From Cryptomeria japonica (Eukaryota > Streptophyta > Pinopsida > Cupressales > Cupressaceae): 64,000 bases of DNA. The notes beneath the pieces were generated by a model, which was not told the DNA's origin, did no database searches, and saw only the letters and a list, made by a program, of their open reading frames with translations. The translations under genes and the position numbers were made by a program. Location of the stretch: positions 187,245,449 through 187,309,448 of the forward strand of contig NC_081411.1 in the NCBI RefSeq assembly GCF_030272615.1, written 5' to 3'. Shown here one piece after another: positions 21,258 to 31,221 of the stretch (positions within the stretch are counted from its first letter, which is position 1; every line of letters starts with the position of its first letter).

Positions 21258-23481
21258 ATGGTTGAAACCCGTTCCCAAAAATCTAGGAGAGAAACTAAAG
21301 AGGCTCAAGAGTCCGCAAACATGAGTTCTTATGAGTATGACAATGATATCTTTTTCAATTCTGATCATACTACATTACCTGACATGGATGCTTATAGAAA
21401 TGTTCCAAATGTTGAGCACATGGATAGTACAAACAACAATGATACACACAATGATAATATGGACAACTTTTCTTTACATTCAGCAGAAGTGGAAGACACC
21501 ATTATGGATCCCCGTTTCAATCGATTGGTTGAGAATAATGAGGAGAGATAGACAATATTTCTTACAAGTGATGGCACAAAGTGGAGCCAAGATCCCTCAT
21601 GATTTTGACATGTCTCAAATAATGGAAAATCGACCTTTGCAACAACCTCACCTCAACATGGATCAAAGGAGGCCTAATAGTGGAGGCAATAGAGGACCAC
21701 ACATTGTGCCTGAATCACCATCATCTTTGTTTCAAAAACCTGAGATCCCACATACACATGGTCAAGCATATGATACTCACCTTCGCAGACCATTATGGAA
21801 GTCTTATGCAGAAAAATATGTTCAATCACATACCAATGCTAAGGATCAACCACCAAAGCAATTGGATATTCAAAGGCATGCTCAAAATTTGGACACAAGG
21901 AAACCCCACGTCAAATTTGGGGGCAACACACTAGAACAAACTCATGACATACTGGTGGAGTATGGTATACATGGACAACACAGATATTCCATTCCTCACC
22001 ATGACTCTATACCAAGTGGTCCATATACACAACATCATTATAGACCTCTGCCATATGAACATGTATATGATCAATATCATACATATATGGATCATGCTCC
22101 TCCTCCACCCAGTGGTTTAGGCATGGGGTATGGTCCAAGAAGTCGGTCTCCACCTAAGAACAATTTGGAACAACAAATCAAGGATTTACAAAAGAAAATA
22201 GAGGACATAAATACACCGAAGCCAACATACACAATTAGAGACATATGTCCCTATCCATTTGACAAAAGCATTCCAATGCCTCCATTTCCTACACACTTTG
22301 TGACACCTTAGTTTGATAAGTACAGAGGAAAAGGGGATCCTAAGGCACACATAAGACAATTTTTCACAACTTGCATTGAGGTAGCTTCAGAAGAGACATA
22401 TTTGATGAGATTATTCCCACAAAGCTTAGGAGATCAAGCTATGGAATGGTTCTCCCAACTTCCACCTGGAATTAAGTCATGGGGTGACTTAGCTGAGGCA
22501 TTTATCCAACATTTCTCATACAACATAGAGACAAACATATCAATCACCACTTTGTGCAACACCAAGCAAAGGGATGGAGAATCTTTTTCATCATTTTTAC
22601 AAAGATGGAGGAATCTAGCCAACAGATGCTCTTGTGAAATTCCACAAAAACAAATGGTAGAAATGTTCACCCAGAATGTTAACAAGGACATTGGTTATGA
22701 CCTAAGAAAAGTTTGTTTGTCCACCTTCAAGGGTGTCATTGAAAAAGGATTAGCAATAGAGAAGGTCCTAATTGAACAAGGAGTCATTAAGATATTCAAG
22801 GAAAACAAAGATGAATATAAAGGAAAAGATAAACCAAGATTTTGGAACAAAAACAAGAACACAGTCAATGATGGTGTTGTTGATGCCAATACAGTATGAC
22901 CCAAAATCATTTTTTCTGGATCAACTTCTATAAACAATCAAGTGAATACTCAAATAACTTCAAAGTCATGAAGGAAGTACACCCCATTGGGAGAACCACT
23001 TGAGTCAGTTTTCAAGAAGCTAGTGGTGAACAAAGTAATCACTATTCTAGATTTTTCTCCATATGAACCAAAGGTTAAACCAAATTGGTGGAATGATGAT
23101 GAATATTGTGAATTTCATAAGAGAAAAGGACATAAAATAAGAAATTTCCATCGACTGAAGAACATGATACAAGATCTTATTGATAGAGGTGACATTGAGA
23201 TTGAAGGACATTCCTCCAATCAAGAACAGGAGATGTTTAAGGAACCATTCCCAAAGCATGATAAGGGAAAAGCTAAAGCCATAGATTATCAAACCAACTA
23301 TACCAGAGCATCCTATAACTATGATTCAACTATCAATCACATCTCGATGGACAATTATGTCTCTACCATTATCATCAAGGACAAAACGCCCGAGAATTCT
23401 ACCCAAAGACCCAAGATTGTCCTAAAAGGCATTGGATCTTCTTCCGAACCTACCTCTAAATGTAATGTTACAACTCATTGA
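21258..23481 (+). pseudogene. Element F Gag (Ty3/gypsy, Retrotrans_gag type), decayed
   Basis: The ATG at 21258 starts MVETRSQKSRRETKEAQES. After a frameshift near 21550 a long Pro/His/Gln-rich N-terminal region runs to about 22310. The capsid core follows: GDQAMEWFSQLPPGIKSW, FIQHFSYN and SFSSFLQRWRNLA (22402-22700). A knuckle-like end reads CEFHKRKGHKIRNFHRLKN (about 23107), with the last Cys replaced by Phe. This CEFH...GH...LKN end is characteristic of Tat/Ogre Gag. Stops near 21549, 22309, 22897 and 22968 break it. The capsid would package the element RNA. Confidence 0.83.
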
Positions 23482-24135
23482 GGTAAATTCACTTTGCAAG
23501 GTGCTCCAGCTAAAAACACCGCTTCCTCATCAACCAAGCCTAAGTACGATCTTGTAGAATAGTTAGGGAAGACACCCGCGCTCATCTCCATCCTTGAGCT
23601 TTTACGCATATCTCTTGCACATAAAGCCATTCTTGACAAAATCTTGAGAGACACTCTTGTCCCTACTGATCTGAACGTGGACCAGTTTCAAGCCATGGTG
23701 GGATACCTTTCCATTCCACACTCCCTTACATTCATAGAAGCTGATGAAACCTCCGTAAGTCAGCCACATAATGCAACTTTACACATTGAGGCCTTCATAC
23801 ACAAACATCGAATAAAACGAGTCCTGATAGATGGAGGAGCGGGTCTAAACATTTGTACTTTGAGCACTATTAAACAATTGGGATATTCTGATAAAGTTGT
23901 GAATGCTACAAACAAAATTACCATCAAGGCATATGATGATGAAGAGCATTCATCCAAAGGGACAGTCATTTTACCTCTCAGAGTTGGGCCAGTTACAAAG
24001 GATGTGGTTTGTCAAGTCCTAGACCTGGATCTCACATACAACATATTGCTAGGACACCCATGGATTCATGAGATGAGTGCAGTCCCATCTACATATATTG
24101 ATGTATCAAGTTTCCACACAATGGAGTTGAAGTGA
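23482..24135 (+). pseudogene. Element F aspartic protease
   Basis: A retropepsin-like fold is indicated by RVLIDGGAGLNIC (about 23818-23856; DGG in place of DTG/DSG, as is common in this lineage), KAYDDEEHSSKGTVILPLRVG and YNILLGHPWIHEM. The frame changes near 24100, where the minus-one frame resumes with KFPHNGVEVTVKADPNPF. It would cut the Gag-Pol precursor. Confidence 0.83.
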
Positions 24136-25379
24136 CCGTCAAAGCGGATCCAAATCCATTCATATATTGCAACAATCTGCGACCTCGATCAGAAATAACA
24201 ATACCAGTCAATCGAGAGGCTATTCCATCTTTATCATATGTGGATCCAGAATCCTTGAAAGCTTCTACATCAAAACAACCAGAGCACAAAGAAAAGTTCA
24301 AGATTAAAGACATGGGATGTGGTGAGTATATCTTTCATGTTGATCAACTCCCACTATCTCCTAAGGTATTCAACCAACATGAACAACCTACAATCAATTT
24401 GCAATGTCAAGGAATTGGGTGTGAACCACCTAGTGTTGTGGCTACTAAGTCTGAATGCAAATCTCCTCTAGTGGTGCAAGCAGCTCTTGATATCAATAGT
24501 TCTAAGAGTGGTTCCAACAAAGAATCTATTGAGCATATCGCCAGTCCTCTTGAGAAATCATATAGCCTTACCATTTCATCCACTCATTCCATTTCGCCTC
24601 CATTCCTAGACTTGGATCAAGAAGAATTAAAAAATCCCTTACTCATTGGAGATGGAAAATCAAGCTATGAACAAAAAAATCTAAAAGTCAATAATAAAGA
24701 AAAGGCCTTCAGTCCAAATCAAAATCAAAAGCTATTGGACTCTACAAAAATCAAAGTCAAGGATAAAAATCGTATGAAGAAAAAAGAGAAAGAGTTGATC
24801 TCCCCTATAACCAAAATAACTAGGGGCAAAAGTTCTAAAATTTCAAGTGAAAAAGCATACTTGTTGATCCTAAGTCTTCATCATGCTATCCTACTTTCAC
24901 TTCTTTTCACAATCATAAACCTTCATAAGTCATCCACTTGTTTCACACATCCTTTCCCTTCTGGTGATACATCATGGACCTTTAATGGAGCTTCCTCGAA
25001 GGACTTTGTTGTCAAGGATGCCCAAACTTCTTTAGGTGACACGCATATGGGCCTATGTAGTCCACACACTAGTAATTCTATCTCAGTTCCTTTATCAAGG
25101 AAGATAGCCACTCGAGATACACATCATTCAGTCAAGGAACAATGCAGTTACAATCATAAGATAAAGCCTCTCACACTTGAGGTGGGTGACTTAGTTCTCA
25201 AAGAAAATCCTAAAAATCAGCAAGACAGAGAGAAGAAGGGCAAGTTTGAACCAAATTGTCTTGGTCCTTACATCATTACAACAGTCTATGGATCGGGTGC
25301 ATATCAGCTCTCAACCACAGAGGGTGAACCTTTGGAGGATCCTATCAACAACATGCACCTTTACAAGTTTTACACATAG
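24132..25379 (+). pseudogene. Protease-tail / unassigned segment / integrase C-terminal tip of element F
   Basis: An open frame of 415 codons. The first 70 residues continue the post-protease linker (DPNPFIYCNN, MGCGEYIFHVDQLPLSPKVF). Residues of about 90-310 are low-complexity and unassigned, with one hydrophobic stretch (YLLILSLHHAILLSLLFTII) that could span a membrane. The last 75 residues are the GPY/F module of a Tat-type integrase: LEVGDLVLKENP, KFEPNCLGPYIITTVYGSGAYQLS and HLYKFYT. The reverse transcriptase, RNase H and integrase core that should lie between are missing. This long open frame could still be translated. Confidence 0.75.
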
Positions 25380-25560
25380 CTCTTCAGAGTATCATAATTC
25401 AAAATACAAAAAAATCAAAAAAATTCAAAAATTCAAAAAGACAAAAATATCATAAAAATAAAAAATCGTTACTTGGTGAAAACTTGGCAAACAGGTGCCT
25501 TGTGACACAAAAAAAATAAAAAAAATTGAAAAAACAGAAAAAAATTTCGTCCAATGGTGA
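25380..25560 (+). repeat. A-rich low-complexity tract after pol remnant
   Basis: Runs of AAAAAATCAAAAAAATTC and AAAAAAAATAAAAAAAATTG follow the integrase stop. TGGTGAAAAC(C/T) phrases begin at about 25472 and recur at 25554 and 25592. Such A-rich spacers are common after pol in Ogre-like elements. Confidence 0.55.
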
Positions 25561-27064
25561 AAACCACTTTGGTGGCACCTTGGGCAAGTACCATGGTGAA
25601 AACTGGGTCACCAGCGCCATGCATAGAGACATTTCTCCTCCCTCCTTTAGGATTCCATTTCCTTCTTCACTTTGCACACTCACAACCTATCCATTCATAA
25701 TAAACTTACCCATTCCCATCATGGCTTGTTATTGATCTGCCCAAGATTGGTTCACCATTAATAATAAACATTCCTTTTCATCCCTTTTCATCCATAATAA
25801 ATCAGATCCTATCTATGGCTAAGGAAAATCCTACGTCTAGTGAGGGGTGTGGAACTGAGAGCATCACATGTTTCGAGGATTACAGTTTCTTCCAGTTTTC
25901 TTCAGTCTATCTGTGCATAATCTGCAATAAAGCAACATTTGCATTGCCAATCCGCAATAAAGTTTCATCTTCTTCGCAATAAAGTATTAGTTTCATGGAT
26001 TCAGTCAGTTTCAGATGAGACACAACAGCAACAATGGACTTCAACAAATCAAATTTTTCAACAGACTCAGGCAACATTATGGTTCAGTGCTATCTATCCT
26101 TTTTGTGAAAGTAAACATTGTGACCACAATCAAATAAACTTATACAAGTGACAAGAGACACTAAACCTTGAGGACTACAATGGATGTTGGTGTTGATTTT
26201 TGGTGTTATTTTGATTTTATCTTTTGGTGACATGTCTTTTAGCTTTTCTAGGATGTCTCTGACTAGAGACTCCATCTCTAGGATGTCTTTGACTAGAAAG
26301 GCGAGGATGGGGTATCGTCACCTATTTTTCTTTGTTGTCTGTGGATTGTCTCTTAGTAATGCTATGACTTGTCCAAGGATATGAGGCCACTGAGAGTCTA
26401 GTTTGAACTGGGGCATTCCTTGTTTGTGACTATCTTATCTCTATGCAAAAATGTACAATGACTTTCTGGGTCGAACATATGCCTCGATTATCATAACCTA
26501 CTTGCCATAATAAAGCTCAATGATGATAATGCACAAGAAGCTCTTTCACTTTCATATCTTCTATCTTCCATCCCCCTTTCTTGATTGCCCTCCATCATCC
26601 TTCTTGAGTCCGTGTAGCTTGCTATCACACGACTGAGTATAATGACACACCAAAAACATTTGCATTTCATGTAGTTTTCACCTGCATTACTACATATTAA
26701 GCATTTCATACATACATATAGATATCACAATTGCATCACATCCTACACACAACTCATGTTAGTACATTTTACATTCTCATCATGTAAATAGTCATTTGCA
26801 TTATCATATTCATTTGCATTTCATACATTCACATATGCATAACATATAAAACATAAAAGAACAAAAATATTGCATTTCATTATGTACATATTTGCATCCA
26901 TATCATAACCATCACATAGAAACATACATCATGAAACATCTCATCACATAGGTACACATGCATATAGCTACCACAAAAATGAATCATCTCATATATATAT
27001 AAAGTATCATGATACAATGATGTCAAAATCATATGGCTACAATCACCCGTAGGTGTCTACATCA
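25561..27064 (+). other. Element F 3' non-coding region
   Basis: No gene recognised. The section 26700-27000 is very AT-rich with many CATTTGCAT, CATAC and ATATAT words and may be a spacer between pol and the antisense gene. Confidence 0.5.
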
Positions 27065-29039
27065 TCATACAAAAATGGTACAATACTGATACATACGGAT
27101 CCCTCTACGGCTATGATGAACTTCCTCCCTCGGAGCCACCTGGCCTCGATAGAATTTGAGCCCTAGAAGGACCTGCCCCAAGATCATCCCTCCTTTCCCC
27201 CCTATTTGGTGGTGGTGGAGGACCCATAACCCCACCGCTAGACACCTGTCGCCTCTGGCTCCCTCCCGTAGTCGTCGCTGTCTGCGATGGTCTACGGAAG
27301 CTCCTTGCCCGCTACTCTGGTGGCACTGCCCCGTAGTATAGGTCATGCCAGTAACCTATCTCCTTCCCTGCCCGTAGAACATAGGCATATCCAGCCCCTA
27401 TATCCTCTGCCGCCTGCCTCCCATCCCTCAGTGCTATCTTAGCCTTAGTATAGCGTTAGATAGCCTGATCTCTCTCATGCTCTGTCTCCCGCAGTTGCCT
27501 CCTGAGCCTAGCTATCTCCCTCTCCTGGTCCTGGATCTCATCTGCCTATCCCTGGCAGATCTCTCTCAGCTCAACTAGCTCATCCTCCTCCACCTCAGCC
27601 CCCTGTGCCTCTACCTATGGCTCTGCCTGTGGCTCCCCCTGTACTGGTGCATGTGCCTATACCTATACCTGCCTCTATCCCTGTCCCTGTGTTGTTGGCA
27701 CCTATAGTGGCAATCCACCCCGACCCTCACCATGCGAGCTTGTCTCTCCTCCCCACCCTCTCTCCGTGGAATCACTCTCCTCTCTCCAATAGCACCCTGC
27801 CTCCTCCGTCGGCCTCTCCCCCCACCATCTCCATCATCATCCTCATCCCCATCACCATCTCCCTCTACAAGCTCCCCTGGGTCTGTTAGTCATGGAAAGG
27901 GATGCTCAACCTAATACGCCATGTACTCGACATCCATGCTTGCATCCTCAATATCTAACAACATGTCCCATGGCATCGACACCATCTTTGCTAGCTGCGT
28001 CATGGCCTGATCATATGACAACAGTGGCCCAAAGTGTACCTGATCCCGGACTGTTTGAGGATACATCCCGAAACCCCGTGGCATCCATTGAATATGGCCA
28101 AATTGCCTGCATATCCTATCAATAAGCTGTCTCTCCAAAACATAGGGCGTCTGCCCAATCAGATATCTACTTCGGAAGGTATACGGGAGATCTACTGCAT
28201 CCTCCTCCCATTGCTCGCACCCAAGGTACGACCTCCATATAACAGTGTCGATCTCATCTAGGACTCGAGGCCAATGCTCTAACCTGCCAATCCATGGCTG
28301 TGATGTAATCATGTCATACAGATGAACAAAGTTGCATCCATGACCCCTGCCCCTGAAGTGTATCACTCGGGTAACTGGCAGATGCTCATAGGCCCATACT
28401 TGCAACAATGTAACTCCATAGCCCAATCCTACAAATCCATGATATACAAACTGATGCAACTCATAATACAAGTGTGCCAGCACACACAGTCCCAGGCATA
28501 TCTGGTGTGCTGTGTAACCAGTGTCTCCAAGGTGCTCCCCCAGGCCACAACCAACCCTCGTGTCACCCTGTCTGGACACAGGAACCCACTGATCACTCCC
28601 CCTAGCATTGCTGGTAGTGCTAGTCTTGTCGCTGTCATCGTGTCCCATGCCATGTGTCCAGCCCTCATCTCTAGTTCAGGATCCTGAAACACTCATCTTA
28701 GGGCCTCCCTATCTCCCTCTCGATCATAAGGAATTAGCTCCCCATCAATCGGTACCCGCAATATCATGTACACATCCTCCAAGGTGACTGTCATCTCACC
28801 CATCAGCAAATGGAAAGTGCACGTCTCAGAGTGCCACCTCTCAACTAATGCAGTCAGCAAACCCATGTTTGCTCGAAACTCAAGCACATACATAATATAT
28901 CACAGACCCATGCCCTCAATGGCAGCTCTGTCCTCGAACATCAACTCTGGTCGCAACCTCTGAGTTGACGGGAATCTCTCTCGTGACTCCAGCATAGGCA
29001 AATACTCCTCCAGTCAAGCGAATCAATCATATCAGTCAT
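27065..29039 (-). pseudogene. Antisense Plant Mobile Domain (MAIN-like) gene in element F
   Basis: The minus strand encodes a Plant Mobile Domain (PF10536-type) protein. An ATG at 29039 is followed, after a small shift, by LPMLESRERFPST, then LVERWHSETCTFHLLMGE, MTVTLEDVYMILRVPIDGE, YLGC-type and QVWAYEHLP motifs, HWPRVLDE and YVLERQLIDRICRQFGHIQ (about 28130). The frame changes near 28648 and stops occur at about 28905 and 28693. After the domain a glycine/arginine/aspartate-rich tail (27900 to about 27600) fades out, and the exact end is unclear. PMD proteins are known both as host silencing factors (MAIN/MAIL) and as passengers of transposable elements. Tat-lineage gypsy elements are reported to carry extra antisense ORFs in this place. 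Domain call firm; function in the element unknown. Confidence 0.85.
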
Positions 29040-29350
29040 AGTGGCATTCACTGTTCATCACAAAATGCTACTTTTTATCTAAGTGTATATGGTACTCTAT
29101 CCTAGTAACACTCACTGTTCATCACAAAGTGTTGCTTCTATCCTAGTGGCACTCACTGTTCATCACAAAGTGTTGCTTCTATCTTAGTGGTACTCCCTAT
29201 TCATCACAAATTACTATGTGTTTTGCACTCCCTGTTCATCACAAAGTGCTGCTCACATTTGCACTCCTTGTTCATCACAAAGTGCTGCTCATATTAGTAC
29301 TCCCTGTTCATCACAAAATACTATGTCTTGGTGCTCACTGCTTATCACAA
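29040..29350. repeat. Tandem repeat, core CTGTTCATCACAAAGTG
   Basis: Eight copies of a unit of about 35-60 bp with the core CACT(C)CCTGTTCATCACAAAGTGCTG. Starts are near 29050, 29110, 29155, 29197, 29230, 29268, 29303 and 29337. Two outliers occur near 29427 and 29530. The array directly abuts the start of the antisense PMD gene. Confidence 0.8.
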
Positions 29351-29586
29351 AGTACCTTGATCTATCCTATCCTAGGGCCTCTGGTTGAGTGAATCCTCTT
29401 GAGTAGTTTCTTAATTGGCAACGTATGTTCTATCACAGAATTGTCAATCCTAGCCCTATTTGCTATCATAGTCTTCCCTAGAGGACCTGCTTGAGTGTAT
29501 CCTCTCAGCAACTTATCCAATCAACAGCGTATGTTCATCACAAAACTGCTGATTTGGCCTGGAAGACACAAATTCACATTTTTGAC

Positions 29587-29835
29587 ATAAACGCGCTTAG
29601 AGACTGCATAAATGCGCCTGTTCTACACAGATGCGCTTGAAACACACAGACGTGCCTATGCTCTGCACAGACACGCCTGTCTTGCATAAACGTGCCTGCC
29701 TCACACAAACGTTCCTGAACAACGTAGACGCGATCGCATTCTGTACAGATGCCTTTTCCGGCATAGACACGCCTGACACAAACACAGACGCGCCTAGCCA
29801 GCATAGACGCACCTGGCACCAACACAGACGCACCT
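29587..29835 (-). repeat. GCGTCTGTG motif cluster 3, inverted
   Basis: About twelve copies of CACAGACGCGCCT-like words, the reverse complement of clusters 1 and 2 in the 5' leader. One exact pair is ACACAGACGCGC at 29782-29793 and GCGCGTCTGTGT at 19327-19338. Confidence 0.72.
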
Positions 29836-30358
29836 ACACGTTTTTGGGCTTTTTTGACTTTAGCCTAAAGCGCATTTATTGCACTACCTAAGATGCATTA
29901 ATGACAACATTTATTGTGACAAAGTACAAAGAGGTTTTGCGGTACTTATCGGCTCTCCTGCCTCTGCTGGCCTCTGATATCGGCGAACGCGATTGAATCT
30001 GTGAACCAATGCCATCGCTGCTGACTGCTACTACTCTATCTCACTCTGCACTCTGATCTTGTGGATGTGTGGATGACAATGAGGATGTTTTCCCCTCTTG
30101 GTCTATCTTATAGACTACCCTAGCCCTATCCCTCATTTCCCGAGTCAGTCTTCATTATCCCGTGACTTTGTCACTCTATCCAGTCAGTCCATTCTAGCCT
30201 TTCTTTCTTATCGAGAGATTGTTTGCGATCTTTTCAGACATTTTCATCCAATCTCTCGAGGGGGCATATCATTCCCATCTTGGGGCAACTTTGTATCAGT
30301 TCATCTTATCTTCTTTGAAACAACACGACAAGCTGCATTGTCTCAAAGAGGGGCAAAA
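29836..30358 (+). other. Element F 3' end with polypurine tract
   Basis: No gene. CAAAGAGGGGCAAAA (30344-30358) directly before the LTR is the polypurine tract. Upstream, TCTCGAGGGGGCATATC at about 30255 is a second purine-rich candidate. Confidence 0.65.
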
Positions 30359-31125
30359 TGTAGACACCTAAAATTGTCATGTCTAATTAAATAAATATTT
30401 TATTTATTTAATTACTTTATCCTAATTCTTCTATTAATTAAATAAATCTTTATTTATTAATTAATTCATTTATCCTCTTCAAGCCTTATTTTTGATTTAA
30501 ATAAATACATTTATTTATTTAAATTATCCTTTTTTCTAAATTAAATAAATATCTTATTTATTTAATTGATCCCACTTTTTCTATTAATTAAATGAATATT
30601 TATTTATTTAATTAATTCATTAGCTTTTTCTACCCATGACACATGTCATTCATCTCTTAGTTCATACACTACCTACCCTCTTATTATTTTATTATTTTCT
30701 TTACCTACCCTCTAATCATAGCCGACCTCCTTTTACACCTCTCAATCTTACCCCTCCATTTCATATAGTGTCTTCTATATAAGAGGATACTTCCTTCATT
30801 ATCAACCCCCCGTTGACTACTTGACTACACTACGCTTTTGAACACATGCGATCCTACTTGCAACCACATTTCGTTCTTTGTTGAGCTCTTGTGCACATAA
30901 AATCGAAGAGCAAATATATCAAGCAAGATCAATGGAGATAGGAAGAATGGAGATCCCAAACCCTATTGGACATGTGATGGTATAATCTTTGTGATTTCAT
31001 TTGATTTGCATTGTCTTAGGTAATCTTCATATGTTATGGTGGATCTTTGTTGTTGTTAGGCTAGAGTTTTGTGGTTGAATTCATTTGGTCTTTCAATATT
31101 GTTGTATCCATTTTCACCATAAACA
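30359..31125 (+). repeat. Element F 3' LTR, 767 bp
   Basis: Nearly identical to the 5' LTR, including the TATA box CTATATAAG at 30775-30783. The few differences suggest F is younger than E, A and B, but no divergence was computed. Confidence 0.93.
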
Positions 31126-31221
31126 CTTTTAAATCAAAATTTCTTCAATATGGATACCATAATCCATAGTCAATAGTATCCTTCAGGTATCTAAAAATTC
31201 TCTTAGTTGCTATAAGATGTG
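31126..31221 (-). pseudogene. Element E reverse transcriptase end / RNase H start
   Basis: Only 96 bases survive between F and G. The minus strand reads HLIATKRIFRYLKDTIDYGLWYPY, a stop, RNFDLK, then joins YTDAN beyond F at 18198. This is the copia AKRILRYLKGT...GL(W) segment. About 500 bp of E upstream of it (the YVDD region) is missing. Confidence 0.85.

Larger units (their letters stand above)
18199..31125 (+). mobile_element. Element F: non-autonomous Tat/Ogre-like Ty3/gypsy with antisense PMD gene
   Basis: LTRs at 18199-18963 and 30359-31125 are nearly identical, start TGTAGACACC and end ATAAACA. The flanks share CTTT (18195-18198 and 31126-31129). The interior has gag, an aspartic protease and a small tip of integrase on the plus strand, then a long 3' region with an antisense Plant Mobile Domain gene. 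Reverse transcriptase, RNase H and the integrase core are absent. It inserted in the RNase H sequence of E, whose reading frame continues on both sides. Confidence 0.92.

Noticed and set aside
27605-27914. Proline-rich open frame on the plus strand
   Set aside because: It is the shadow of the Gly/Arg/Asp-rich tail of the antisense PMD gene; it shows no domain of its own.
29040-29350. CRISPR-like array
   Set aside because: Unit length varies, spacers resemble one another, and the DNA is plant; it is an ordinary degenerate tandem repeat.
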